This document shows, piece after piece, positions 26,664 to 34,784 of a stretch of 64,000 nucleotides of DNA. The DNA is from Actinomyces denticolens (GTDB taxonomy: Bacteria; Actinomycetota; Actinomycetes; Actinomycetales; Actinomycetaceae), in contig NZ_MVIW01000003.1 of assembly GCF_002072185.1 (NCBI RefSeq), positions 1 through 64,000 of the forward strand, written 5' to 3'. The position numbers and the translations under genes are program-made. The notes under the pieces are model-generated. The model saw nothing but the letters and a program-made list of their open reading frames with translations, was not told where the DNA came from and made no database searches. Numbering within the stretch: the stretch's first letter is position 1; each line of letters opens with the position of its first letter.

Positions 26664-29375
26664 ATGTCGACCGGCACCGCTCCCCAGGCCCCCGCGCTCA
26701 ACGCGATGCTCGACGCCCTCATCCCGGCCGATGACCCGCAGCGCGTGCCCGAGCCGGAGGAGGTCTATCTCGCCTTCACCGAGTGGGCCGAGTCCACGGG
26801 CCGCCCCCTCTACCCCCATCAGGACGAGGCGCTGAGCGAGATCCTTGAGGGCCGTCATGTCATCGCCGCGACCCCCACGGGCTCGGGCAAATCGATGATC
26901 GCGCTCGCGGCCCACACGGCCTCGCTCGCCCGCGGCGGGCGCTCCTACTACACGGCGCCCCTCAAGGCCCTGGTGAGTGAGAAGTTCTTCGAGCTCGTGC
27001 GGCTCTTCGGGGCGGACAACGTCGGCATGGTCACCGGGGACACCTCGATCAACGCAGCCGCGCCCATCATCTGCTGCACGGCGGAGATCCTGGCCAACCA
27101 GTCGCTGCGCGAGGGCGAGGAGCTGGACACGGACTGCGTCGTCATGGACGAGTTCCACTACTACGCCGACCCGCAGCGCGGCTGGGCCTGGCAGGTGCCG
27201 CTCCTGGAGCTCCCCCAGGCGCAGATGGTGCTGCTGTCGGCCACCCTGGGGGACGTGTCCTACTTCGTGGAGGACATGGAGGCGCGCACGGGCAGGGAGG
27301 TCGCCGTCGTCGATGATGCGGTGCGGCCGGTCCCGCTGGAGCTGGAGTACTCGGTGGAGTCCATCGAGGAGCTCCTCACCCGGCTGGTGGGCCAGGACAA
27401 GGCCCCCGTGTACGTCGTCCACTTCTCCCAGAAGGAGGCCGTTGAGCGCGCGACCTCCCTGCTGAGCGTCGACCTGGGCCTGACCAGGGAGCGCAAGGCG
27501 GAGGTGGTCGGGGCGATCGGCGATTTCCGCTTCGGCCCGGGCTTCGGGGCGACCCTGTCCAAGCTGCTGCGAGCGGGCATCGGCGTCCACCACGCGGGGA
27601 TGCTGCCGCGCTACCGCAGGCTCGTGGAGAGGCTCGCCCGTGCCGGCCTGCTCAGCGTCATCTCGGGCACGGACACCCTGGGGGTGGGCATCAACGTACC
27701 GATCCGCTCGGTGGTCATGACCTCCCTGGTGAAGTTCGACGGCGCGAAGGAGCGCCACCTGACCGCCCGCGAGTTCCACCAGGTGGCCGGCCGCGCCGGG
27801 CGGGCCGGCTTCGACACGCGCGGCTATGTGACGGTCCAGGCGCCCGAGCACGTCATCCTCAACGCCAAGGCCCTGGCCAAGGCGGGCGACGACGAGCGCA
27901 AGCGCCGCAGGATCGTGCGCAAGAAGGCCCCGGAGGGCCGCGTCAACTGGACGGATAAGACCTTCGAGCGGCTGCGCGACGCCGCCCCGGAGACGCTCAC
28001 CAGCCAGTTCCGGGTCACCACCACCATGATCCTGGGCGTCATGGAGCGGCCGGGCAACCCCGTGGCGCATATGGCCGGGCTGCTCGCCCGCGCGCAGTCC
28101 ACGGCGGCCGAGCGGCGCGCCCACGTGCGCCGGGCCCTGGACATCTACCGCTCGCTGCGCACGGCGGGCGTGGTGGAGCACGTGCCGAGCGCCGTGGCCG
28201 CCGCCGATGGCCGGCCCCGCCTGCGCCTGGCGGTGGACCTGCCCGGGGACTTCGCCCTCAATCAACCGCTCGCCCCCTTCGCCCTGGCCGCGATGGACCT
28301 GCTGAATCCCGAGTCGCCGGAGCACGCGCTGGATGTGGTCAGCGTCGTCGAGGCGACCCTGGACGACCCCCGGCCCCTCCTGTACGCCCAGCAGAGGGCG
28401 GCCCGCGGCGAGGCGATCGCGGCGATGAAGGCCGAGGGGATGGACTACGAGGAGCGGATGGCCGCCGTCGAGGAGATCACCTGGCCCCAGCCGCTGGCCG
28501 AGCTCCTGGCCCCCGCCCTGGAGATGTACAAGCAGGCCAACCCATGGACCGCTGAGCACGAGCTGCGCCCGAAGTCAGTGGTGCGCGAGATGGTGGAGAA
28601 CGCGATGACCTTCTCCGACCTCGTCTCCCGCTACGAGCTCGGGCGAAGTGAGGGCGTCCTCCTGCGCTACCTCACCGACGCCTACCGGGCGCTGCGCCAG
28701 GTGGTCCCCGAGGAGCACCGCACCCCCGAAGTCACCGAGCTCATCGACTGGCTGGGGGCGCTGGTACGCGCCGTCGACTCCTCCTTGCTCGATGAGTGGG
28801 AGGCGCTCGGTCAGGCGCAGGCAGGCAGGGCGGGCGAGGTCGCAGGTCTGCTGGAGGGCGACCGTCCCGGTGCGGATGACTCGGCCGGGGTGGAGCGGGC
28901 CTTCGGAGCAGGCGAGGACGGGATGGTGGCCTTCACCCGCAACCGTCACGCCTTCCGGGTGGCGGTGCGCCGCGAGATGTTCCGGCGCGTCGAGCTCATG
29001 GCGCGCGACGACGTCGAGGGCCTGGCGCGTCTGGACGCCGCGTCGGGCTGGGGCGAGGACCGCTGGGATGAGGCGCTGGCGCGCTACTGGGACGAGTACG
29101 ACTGGATCGGCACAGATACCTCGGCCCGGGCGATCTCACTGGCGCCACTCGACGAGGCCCCCGACGAGGCGGCCCTGGCCGCCGCCGGGATCAGCGAGCG
29201 TCTGCGCGAGGCCCTGGAGACCTCCGGGCGCCAGGTGTGGCTGGCCACTCAGGTCCTGGAGGACCCCGACGGCGATCACGACTGGCGCCTGACGGCCCTG
29301 GTGGACCTGGCCGAGTGCGACCGGGACAAGCGCGCAGTGGTCCACCTGCTGTCCGTGGGCCCGCAGCAGGGCTAG
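26664..29375 (+). CDS. Ski2-like DEAD/DEAH-box helicase with DUF3516 domain
   Basis: This 903-aa superfamily 2 helicase likely remodels or feeds RNA for decay. Motif I ATPTGSGKS lies near residue 76, Ia TAPLKALVSEKF, II DEFHYY, III LLSATLGD, and VI HQVAGRAGRAG. The spacing and VI motif fit Ski2/Mtr4-type enzymes. The region after the two RecA domains (about 440-900) corresponds to the actinobacterial DUF3516 extension. A GACGAT box lies 6 bp before the ATG, suggesting a leaderless start. Its stop codon overlaps that of the convergent GyrI-like gene in a shared CTAG. Confidence 0.9.
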   Translation: MSTGTAPQAPALNAMLDALIPADDPQRVPEPEEVYLAFTEWAESTGRPLYPHQDEALSEILEGRHVIAATPTGSGKSMIALAAHTASLARGGRSYYTAPLKALVSEKFFELVRLFGADNVGMVTGDTSINAAAPIICCTAEILANQSLREGEELDTDCVVMDEFHYYADPQRGWAWQVPLLELPQAQMVLLSATLGDVSYFVEDMEARTGREVAVVDDAVRPVPLELEYSVESIEELLTRLVGQDKAPVYVVHFSQKEAVERATSLLSVDLGLTRERKAEVVGAIGDFRFGPGFGATLSKLLRAGIGVHHAGMLPRYRRLVERLARAGLLSVISGTDTLGVGINVPIRSVVMTSLVKFDGAKERHLTAREFHQVAGRAGRAGFDTRGYVTVQAPEHVILNAKALAKAGDDERKRRRIVRKKAPEGRVNWTDKTFERLRDAAPETLTSQFRVTTTMILGVMERPGNPVAHMAGLLARAQSTAAERRAHVRRALDIYRSLRTAGVVEHVPSAVAAADGRPRLRLAVDLPGDFALNQPLAPFALAAMDLLNPESPEHALDVVSVVEATLDDPRPLLYAQQRAARGEAIAAMKAEGMDYEERMAAVEEITWPQPLAELLAPALEMYKQANPWTAEHELRPKSVVREMVENAMTFSDLVSRYELGRSEGVLLRYLTDAYRALRQVVPEEHRTPEVTELIDWLGALVRAVDSSLLDEWEALGQAQAGRAGEVAGLLEGDRPGADDSAGVERAFGAGEDGMVAFTRNRHAFRVAVRREMFRRVELMARDDVEGLARLDAASGWGEDRWDEALARYWDEYDWIGTDTSARAISLAPLDEAPDEAALAAAGISERLREALETSGRQVWLATQVLEDPDGDHDWRLTALVDLAECDRDKRAVVHLLSVGPQQG

Positions 29376-30007
29376 CCCGCCACGTTGGTATTGGCCTTGA
29401 GCCTCACCGGCTGTCGCAGGATGGTCTTCATCTTCTCCGGCGCCACGCGCCTGGGGTCACTGAGGTAGATCTCGTGGTGGGGGCCGTTCCAGGTGAGCCC
29501 GAGACGCGGCATGACCTCATCGTGCAGACGCGCCAGCGTGGGTGCCTCGTCGTCGTAGGTGCCCACGTGGAGGATCTGTAATGAGCGGCCCTCGCTCAGA
29601 GGGAGCTCCTTGAGAGCGGAGACGGGAAGCTCAGGCTTCTTGCGTGCCGCCTGTCCAAGGCCGTCGGCGATGTCGCGTGCCGAGACCGCGTCGGGCAGCG
29701 GGATCATCATGGTCCAGTTCCACTCCCCCTTGTCGCGGGCGACGAAGGCGGAGCTGTCAGCACTCGTCCACAGCCCCTCAAGGGGTCCGACCACGAAGTC
29801 GTCACCAGTGCGCTTCTTCAACACCGCGCGGATCGCATAGGCGCCCGCGTACAGCGCCTGGATCGCTGAGGCGTAGGCCGGTGAGGTGTTGGGGTCGCCA
29901 TGGCCGTCGATGGCCAGGTAGGTCATGGGCGGCACGTCGACCTCCGTGAAGTCGGCTCGTCCCGGCTGGTAGAGGTCCTTGCGGTCCTTCTTGATGTCAG
30001 TCCTCAT
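29372..30007 (-). CDS. GyrI-like small-molecule-binding protein
   Basis: This 211-aa protein has the GyrI/SOUL-like fold used to bind hydrophobic ligands. Recognisable stretches are VDVPPMTYLAIDGHGDPNTSPAY, FVVGPLEGLWT, WNWTMMIPLPD and LHVGTYDDEAPTLARLHDEV. The conserved Glu/Trp pocket residues are typical of the family. It overlaps the end of the PadR gene by 11 bp, so the two form one operon. The likely role is ligand sequestration or sensing linked to the PadR regulator; the ligand is unknown. Confidence 0.85.
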   Translation of the reverse strand: MRTDIKKDRKDLYQPGRADFTEVDVPPMTYLAIDGHGDPNTSPAYASAIQALYAGAYAIRAVLKKRTGDDFVVGPLEGLWTSADSSAFVARDKGEWNWTMMIPLPDAVSARDIADGLGQAARKKPELPVSALKELPLSEGRSLQILHVGTYDDEAPTLARLHDEVMPRLGLTWNGPHHEIYLSDPRRVAPEKMKTILRQPVRLKANTNVAG

Positions 30008-30515
30008 CGCTGCCTGCTTCCTTAAGAAGAGTTCGGGTCCAGGTGAGATCCGCTTCCTGACGCAGGATCTCGTAGTCGAAGATGGCCAGGGCGTGCTCCT
30101 CGTCGCCCTGAGCGCGCAGGCCGCGAAGCTCTTCAAGCGTCTTGCGGAGTGCCTGAGCACGTCTCTCAAGCCCAGCCACGAGCTCGGGATCGTCGAGCCG
30201 GGAGTAGGCATTGATCGCCGGGAGCACACCGGCGGTGGGCGGGACCGGAGTGAGGACGCGCTCACCGGCGGCCTCGGCCAGCTCGCGCTGGCCGGCGTCG
30301 GTGACGCGGAAGACGGTGCGACGCCCCGTATGCCCCTCGTCGGGCTCGACGAGGCCTCGTTGCGCCAGTCGTTTCAGGACGTAGTAGACCGAGGAGAAGG
30401 CCAGGGAGGTCCACTGGCGGTATCCGCGCTGCTCGATGACCCGGTCGAGGTCGTAGCCGTGGCGCGGCTGCTCAGCAAGGAGCGAGAGGACAACGATGTC
30501 GGCGTCGGAGGACAT
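29997..30515 (-). CDS. PadR-family transcriptional repressor
   Basis: This 172-aa protein has an N-terminal winged helix, about residues 5-90 (VVLSLLAEQPRHGYDLDRVI, FSSVYYVLKRLAQRGLV, GRRTVFRVTDAGQREL), and a C-terminal helical dimerisation arm rich in Leu, Arg and Glu. PadR proteins repress their own operon and release DNA on binding small molecules. A perfect 8-bp inverted repeat overlies its own -10 box (30521-30538), which strongly suggests autoregulation. The only evident co-regulated gene is the GyrI-like one downstream. Confidence 0.9.
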   Translation of the reverse strand: MSSDADIVVLSLLAEQPRHGYDLDRVIEQRGYRQWTSLAFSSVYYVLKRLAQRGLVEPDEGHTGRRTVFRVTDAGQRELAEAAGERVLTPVPPTAGVLPAINAYSRLDDPELVAGLERRAQALRKTLEELRGLRAQGDEEHALAIFDYEILRQEADLTWTRTLLKEAGSDED

Positions 30516-30520
30516 GTCAT

Positions 30521-30538
30521 TACTCTAGCACTAGAGTA
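30521..30538. promoter_or_regulatory. Palindromic operator over the padR -10 box
   Basis: TACTCTAG-CA-CTAGAGTA, a perfect 8-bp inverted repeat with a 2-bp spacer, begins 6 bp upstream of the PadR start codon. One arm contains the minus-strand TAGAGT (30522-30527) that forms a leaderless -10 box. Repressor binding would block transcription initiation directly. Confidence 0.7.
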
Positions 30539-30601
30539 GTGGTGCGCAAAGGCAGCCGGGAGACTGGGACTCCGCACCGGAGATGTCGGAAGGTTGTGCG
30601 G

Positions 30602-31579
30602 CTACGCTCCGACCGCACAGGCGAGCTCGCGGATCTGGGTCGGGCGGGTACGACAGCAGCCTCCGACGAGCCGGGCCCCGGCGGCGATCCAGGAGGGTGC
30701 CAGCACCCCGAGCCCGGCGCCCTGCCCCGCTGCCCGCCAGGTCTTGGTCACCGGGTCGTAGAGGTCCCCGGCGTTGGGATAGGCCACCAGCGGCTTGCCG
30801 GTAGCCGCGCGCAGGACGGTCAGCGCTCGGCCGACGGCGTCGGGGGCCACGCAGTTGAGGCCGACGGCCACGACCATGTCCTGCCCCTCGGCCCAGGCTG
30901 CCACCTCGGTGAGTGGACTGCCGTCGGCCAGGCGGTCGCCGTCGGGCTGCACCTGGAAGGAGACCCAGCACTCGACCCGGGGCGCCAGAGCCTTCACCAT
31001 GGCGACGAGCGCCCGCGCCTCATCCAGACGCGGAAGGGTCTCCAGGGCGAACAGCTCGACCCCCTCCCCCACCAACGCCTCGATGCGGGGCTGATGAACC
31101 TCCCGGAAACGGGGGTCACCGGGAACGTCGACGTCGTAGGCCCCGGTGTACTCACTGCCGTCAGCCAGGTAGGCGCCATACGGCCCGAGCCCTCCAGCCA
31201 CGAGCACCAGAGCCTCGGGATGCCCGGCCTCGAAGCGGCGGGCGGCCTCCTGGGCCAGGCGGGCACCGGCCGCGATGATCTCTCGTGCCTGTGCGGCGTC
31301 GTACCCGCAGTGGCACAGGGCCGGGAGCGTTGCCTGATAGGTGTTGGTGGTGATGACGCGAGCCCCGGCGTCCAGGTAGTCGGTGTGGACCTCGCGCACG
31401 ACGTCGGGCGCCGCAGTGAGTGCGAGCGCCGACCACAGGGCGTTACGGGTGTCGACACCACGGGCGTCGAGCTCGGTCCCCATCGCCCCGTCCAGGATGA
31501 CCGGGCCTCGCGCCAGAAGGGCGGACAGCCGTACTGATCGAGGTCCGGAAGAGGTGTCGGGCACCGAGAACGTTCGCAT
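30602..31579 (-). CDS. mmuM: Homocysteine S-methyltransferase
   Basis: This 325-aa zinc enzyme transfers a methyl group from S-methylmethionine (or SAM) to homocysteine, giving methionine. It begins ILDGAMGTELDARGVDT and contains TTNTYQATL, GGLGPYGAYLADGSEYTG and FALETLPRLDEA. The Zn ligands are Cys in VGLNC near residue 243 and the CysCys pair in GGCCRTRP near 306. Length matches MmuM/YagD. The start MRTFSVPD is preceded by TACCGT at 6 bp. It is divergent from a permease across only 49 bp, the usual mmuM/mmuP pairing. Confidence 0.92.
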   Translation of the reverse strand: MRTFSVPDTSSGPRSVRLSALLARGPVILDGAMGTELDARGVDTRNALWSALALTAAPDVVREVHTDYLDAGARVITTNTYQATLPALCHCGYDAAQAREIIAAGARLAQEAARRFEAGHPEALVLVAGGLGPYGAYLADGSEYTGAYDVDVPGDPRFREVHQPRIEALVGEGVELFALETLPRLDEARALVAMVKALAPRVECWVSFQVQPDGDRLADGSPLTEVAAWAEGQDMVVAVGLNCVAPDAVGRALTVLRAATGKPLVAYPNAGDLYDPVTKTWRAAGQGAGLGVLAPSWIAAGARLVGGCCRTRPTQIRELACAVGA

Positions 31580-31585
31580 TGCGAC

Positions 31586-31591
31586 ACGGTA
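31586..31591 (-). promoter_or_regulatory. -10 box of leaderless mmuM promoter
   Basis: TACCGT on the minus strand, 6 bp before the ATG at 31579. It is back-to-back with the mmuP promoter. Confidence 0.5.
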
Positions 31592-31615
31592 TCGGATAGG
31601 CCCGGGGTGTCCCAG

Positions 31616-31621
31616 TAGCGT
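31616..31621 (+). promoter_or_regulatory. -10 box of leaderless permease promoter
   Basis: TAGCGT, 7 bp before the ATG at 31629. Confidence 0.5.
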
Positions 31622-31628
31622 CCCGACC

Positions 31629-33092
31629 ATGGCTCCCGTGGCAGATTCCCATCACGCAGCCGCCCTATCGGCGGCACCTCCTGCTCCACCCCCACGGCCC
31701 GGAAGCGGCCACCCTGAAGGTCCGGGTCACGTCACCGCGCTGGAGCGCCGCATGAACCGGCGCCACCTCATGATGATCAGCTTCGGCGGGGTCATCGGCA
31801 CGGGGTTGTTCCTCTCGACCGGCAACACGATCTACCAGGCCGGCCCGGCGGGGACCGTTCTGGCCTACTCCATCGGCGCCGTCATCGTCTACCTGGTCAT
31901 GCTGTGCCTGGGCGAGCTGAGCGTGGCGATGCCCTTCACCGGGGCGTTCCACGTCTACGCGCGCCGCTTCATCGGGCCGGCCACGGGCTTCGTGACGGCG
32001 GTGCTGTACTGGCTGACGTGGACGGTGGCGCTGGGCAGCGAGTTCACCGGCGCCGCGATGATCATGCACGGTTGGTTCCCGGGTGTCCCCGAATGGGTGT
32101 GGGCGGCCGCCTTCATCGTGCTGATCCTGGTGCTCAACATGGTCTCGGTCAAAATCTTCGCCGAGGCGGAAACACTGCTGTCGGGGATCAAGGTGGCGGC
32201 CATCATCATCTTCATCCTTCTGGGCGCGGCCGCGATCATCGGCCTACTGCCCTATGAGGGGAGCCGGTCGTTCCCGGGGCTGACGAACCTGTACAAGGAC
32301 GGCTTCTTTCCCAACGGTTTCGGCGCGGTGTTCACCACGATCCTGGCCGTTAACTTCGCCTTCTCAGGCACCGAGCTCATCGGCATCACCGCAGGCGAGG
32401 TGAAGGACCCGGGCGCCACGATCCCCCGCGCGATCCATGCCACTCTGGCCCGGCTGGTTGTGTTCTTCATCGGCTCCATCGTCGTCATCGCGGCGCTCAT
32501 CCCATGGGAGGACGCGGGAGTGGAGGAGAGCCCCTTCGTCACCGTCCTGGACGGGATCGGGATTCCCGGGGCCGGGGACATCATGAACGTCGTCATCCTG
32601 GCCGCCATCCTGTCGGCGGCGAACTCGGGGCTCTACGCCTCGACCCGCATGCTGTGGTCCCTGGCGAACGAGGGGACTCTGCCGAGGGCGCTGGCGCGCA
32701 CGAACCGCTTCGGGGTGCCCGCCCTGGCGATGGGCCTGTCGATGATCGGCGGTCTGGCCGCGCTCCTGACCTCGGTGTACGCGGCGTCGACGGTCTACCT
32801 CGTGCTGGTGTCGGTCTCGGGCCTGGCCGTGGTGCTCGTGTGGGTGGCGATCTCGGCCTCGCACCTGTCGTTCCGGCGCAGGTGGGCGGCCGAGGGGCAC
32901 GGCGTCGAGGAGCTGGCGTATCGGGCGCCGGGATACCCGTGGGTGCCGATCGCGGCACTGGTGCTGACGACGGCGTCGTGCCTGCTCATCGTCTTCGACC
33001 CGGTTCAGCGCCCGGCCCTGGGGATCACGGCGGTGTTCCTGGCGGCGTGCTACGGGGGCCATTGGGCAGCGGCTCGCCGTGTCAGCCTCTGA
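31629..33092 (+). CDS. mmuP: APC-family amino acid permease (probable S-methylmethionine)
   Basis: This 487-aa permease has twelve hydrophobic segments of the APC superfamily. The first helix carries MNRRHLMMISFGGVIGTGLFLSTG, the typical AAT-subfamily signature. The conserved GEVKDPGATIPRAI and SAANSGLYASTRMLWSL follow. The 40-residue N-terminal tail is Pro/Ala-rich. The gene is divergent from a homocysteine methyltransferase, and in enteric bacteria this pair (MmuP/MmuM) imports and uses S-methylmethionine. The symbol is inferred from this context; other basic or neutral amino acids cannot be excluded. Confidence 0.82.
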   Translation: MAPVADSHHAAALSAAPPAPPPRPGSGHPEGPGHVTALERRMNRRHLMMISFGGVIGTGLFLSTGNTIYQAGPAGTVLAYSIGAVIVYLVMLCLGELSVAMPFTGAFHVYARRFIGPATGFVTAVLYWLTWTVALGSEFTGAAMIMHGWFPGVPEWVWAAAFIVLILVLNMVSVKIFAEAETLLSGIKVAAIIIFILLGAAAIIGLLPYEGSRSFPGLTNLYKDGFFPNGFGAVFTTILAVNFAFSGTELIGITAGEVKDPGATIPRAIHATLARLVVFFIGSIVVIAALIPWEDAGVEESPFVTVLDGIGIPGAGDIMNVVILAAILSAANSGLYASTRMLWSLANEGTLPRALARTNRFGVPALAMGLSMIGGLAALLTSVYAASTVYLVLVSVSGLAVVLVWVAISASHLSFRRRWAAEGHGVEELAYRAPGYPWVPIAALVLTTASCLLIVFDPVQRPALGITAVFLAACYGGHWAAARRVSL

Positions 33093-33138
33093 TCGGATCG
33101 GGGATCTCCGCGCCGCTCGGGCACGCGGATCGGCGTCC

Positions 33139-33522
33139 TCAGAGCAGGCCGCGCCCGGGGACGACCCGCTTGCCGAAGGGGAAGCAGGTGACGGGGATGA
33201 GCTTGATATTGGCGATGGCCAAGGGGATCCCGATGATCGTGATGGCCTGGGCGAAGGCAGTGGTCACATGCCCGATGGCGAGCCACAGGCCGGCGATGAG
33301 GAACCAGATGACGTTGGACAGCCCGCTCATGACGCCGGCGCCCGGGCTGGGGACCACCTGGCGGCCGAAGGGCCACAGCACGTACCCGGCGATGCGGAAG
33401 CAGGCCACCCCGGCGGGGATGGTGATGATGAAGACGCAGGCGATGATCCCGGCGAGGATGTAGCCGAGGAAGAGCCACAAGCCGCCGAAGGCGACCCAGA
33501 TGAGGTTGAGCAGCGTGCGCAT
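33139..33522 (-). CDS. YccF-family inner membrane protein
   Basis: This 127-aa protein consists of two similar halves. Each has a pair of hydrophobic segments followed by a Pro-Phe-Gly-Arg/Lys motif (LWPFGRQVVPSPG and CFPFGKRVVPGRG). This is the YccF (DUF307) architecture, a widespread small membrane protein without a known function. It sits between the mmuP-like permease (convergent) and the SatD-like operon on the same strand. Confidence 0.88.
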   Translation of the reverse strand: MRTLLNLIWVAFGGLWLFLGYILAGIIACVFIITIPAGVACFRIAGYVLWPFGRQVVPSPGAGVMSGLSNVIWFLIAGLWLAIGHVTTAFAQAITIIGIPLAIANIKLIPVTCFPFGKRVVPGRGLL

Positions 33523-33545
33523 GGCACAGTCCTATCACACCGGGC

Positions 33546-34031
33546 TCAGCACGCGAACGATCCGATGGCCATCCGCCCGCAGGATCCACAGAAAACGGCC
33601 CAGATCATCGAGGCGAGTGTCCCGATGATGAAGCGCTCAGTGGAACCGGGTTTGTCCTTGAGATCCGCCCACCGCCCCAGGCCCTTAACTGCTATCACAC
33701 CGGCGATCCATGTGCCTTGGCCTGCCAGAACGGCTCCAGTGATCGCGATGCGCTCCAGGACACCGATCATCGCACCACCCCGCAACAGCTCCTCGTTCGC
33801 CCTGTCCCCGCTCTCGCCGACAGGCCCGTCACCGAGCGATGATCGGCGCTGCCCGCCCTGCCCCGCGCGAGGCTTGAGAAGGGGGACGCGGCGCCCGTCG
33901 GGCGAGCTGGCGCGCCCGCCTGACCGCTCGGGAACGCGGGCGAACGCCAGGAGGAGGCGGACGAACAGCCAACCGCCCGCGGCCGAAGCAATGAACGCGG
34001 CGAAGCCCGAAAGAACAGCCTCGATACTCAT
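33546..34031 (-). CDS. Two- or three-helix membrane protein paired with SatD
   Basis: This 161-aa protein has an N-terminal membrane segment (AVLSGFAAFIASAAGGWLFVRLLLAF), a long basic Gly/Ser/Arg-rich loop, and two C-terminal segments (IAITGAVLAGQGTWIAGVIAVKGLGRW and FIIGTLASMIWAVF) joined by DLKDKPGSTER. I do not recognise a named family. Its start overlaps the SatD-like gene by 4 bp (ATGA), so the two are coupled and likely work together. Confidence 0.75.
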   Translation of the reverse strand: MSIEAVLSGFAAFIASAAGGWLFVRLLLAFARVPERSGGRASSPDGRRVPLLKPRAGQGGQRRSSLGDGPVGESGDRANEELLRGGAMIGVLERIAITGAVLAGQGTWIAGVIAVKGLGRWADLKDKPGSTERFIIGTLASMIWAVFCGSCGRMAIGSFAC

Positions 34032-34651
34032 TCCCGCTTCCCCTGGGGCTCGTCAGCGGCCGCGTGGTCCAGCGCGTCCAGGAGACGGACAAGGTGAGCG
34101 GCACCGTCGCGCTCGATGTCAGCCCCAGCGGCGAGTCGACGCTGGGAGACGGCCTGGGGGCTGATCCCCAGGACAGTGGCTGCCTGCTGCCCGCTCATGC
34201 CGCCTTCGAGGAGATCGATGGTCTGCCACTGCGCCTCGCTTCGGCGCTGGAGCAGGGACACCAGGAGCCCGGCCACCGCCTCGACAGCAGCGGCGCGCTC
34301 ACTTCCGGGCAGCCCTCCCTCGCGCACGGCAACCGATGGCGATCGACTCTTCGAGGCCTCGACGGCATCGCGCGCGGCGAGGAAGGCCGCCCCCCTCCCG
34401 GAACGGGAGGCTCCATCGGGCCCCAGCTCACCGGCACCGCCGCCAATGCCGATATGCCAGTCCCCCTCGCGGGTCATGACGCGCAGAGCGCTCCACACCG
34501 CGTCCGCATCCTGAGGGACTCCCTGGACCTCATCGCCGACGGTCCGTTCGAAGGGTGCGCGTACGGGAATGCCGCGCAGGGCCTCCAGCAGGGCGGGCAC
34601 ACGATCAGGAGCGGTGCGCGAGCCCCGCTGATCGACAGTCATGACAAGCAT
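34028..34651 (-). CDS. SatD-like protein with HTH motif
   Basis: This 207-aa protein begins MLVMTVDQRGSRTAPDRVPALLEAL, the start pattern of the SatD family (named for acid tolerance in streptococci, activity unknown). The middle has VGDEVQGVPQDADAVWSALRVM and the GxGGGxGELG-like HIGIGGGAGELG. Near the C-terminus a helix-turn-helix is visible (GMSGQQAATVLGISPQAVSQR), so the protein may bind DNA itself. ATG 34651 is chosen for its GAGGGTGAG ribosome site. Upstream lie three 28-bp-spaced operator-like units (34682-34757), possibly recognised by this protein. Confidence 0.78.
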   Translation of the reverse strand: MLVMTVDQRGSRTAPDRVPALLEALRGIPVRAPFERTVGDEVQGVPQDADAVWSALRVMTREGDWHIGIGGGAGELGPDGASRSGRGAAFLAARDAVEASKSRSPSVAVREGGLPGSERAAAVEAVAGLLVSLLQRRSEAQWQTIDLLEGGMSGQQAATVLGISPQAVSQRRLAAGADIERDGAAHLVRLLDALDHAAADEPQGKRE

Positions 34652-34681
34652 CTCACCCTCATTCCGGCGACAGTTCAGTTC

Positions 34682-34757
34682 ATCAATGTTGAAGCCTTGA
34701 TAGCCCTGCATCAATGCTTCTACCTTGATCAAACTATATCAAGACTAAGACCTTGAT
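34682..34757. promoter_or_regulatory. Three-unit operator array (ATCAA-N8-CCTTGAT)
   Basis: The motif ATCAA-N8-CCTTGAT occurs three times, starting at 34682, 34710 and 34738. The half-sites alternate at exactly 15 and 13 bp, so whole units repeat every 28 bp. The array is AT-rich against a roughly 70% GC background and ends 31 bp upstream of the SatD-like start. The middle unit also forms TTGATCAA. The pattern is seen directly; its function as a cooperative binding site is inferred. Confidence 0.65.
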
Positions 34758-34784
34758 CGCAGTGGAGGATCCGGATCGTCCCAG

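Noticed and set aside
31580-31628. Possible SAM or methionine riboswitch between mmuM and mmuP
   Set aside because: The gap is 49 bp and both genes look leaderless, leaving no room for an aptamer.
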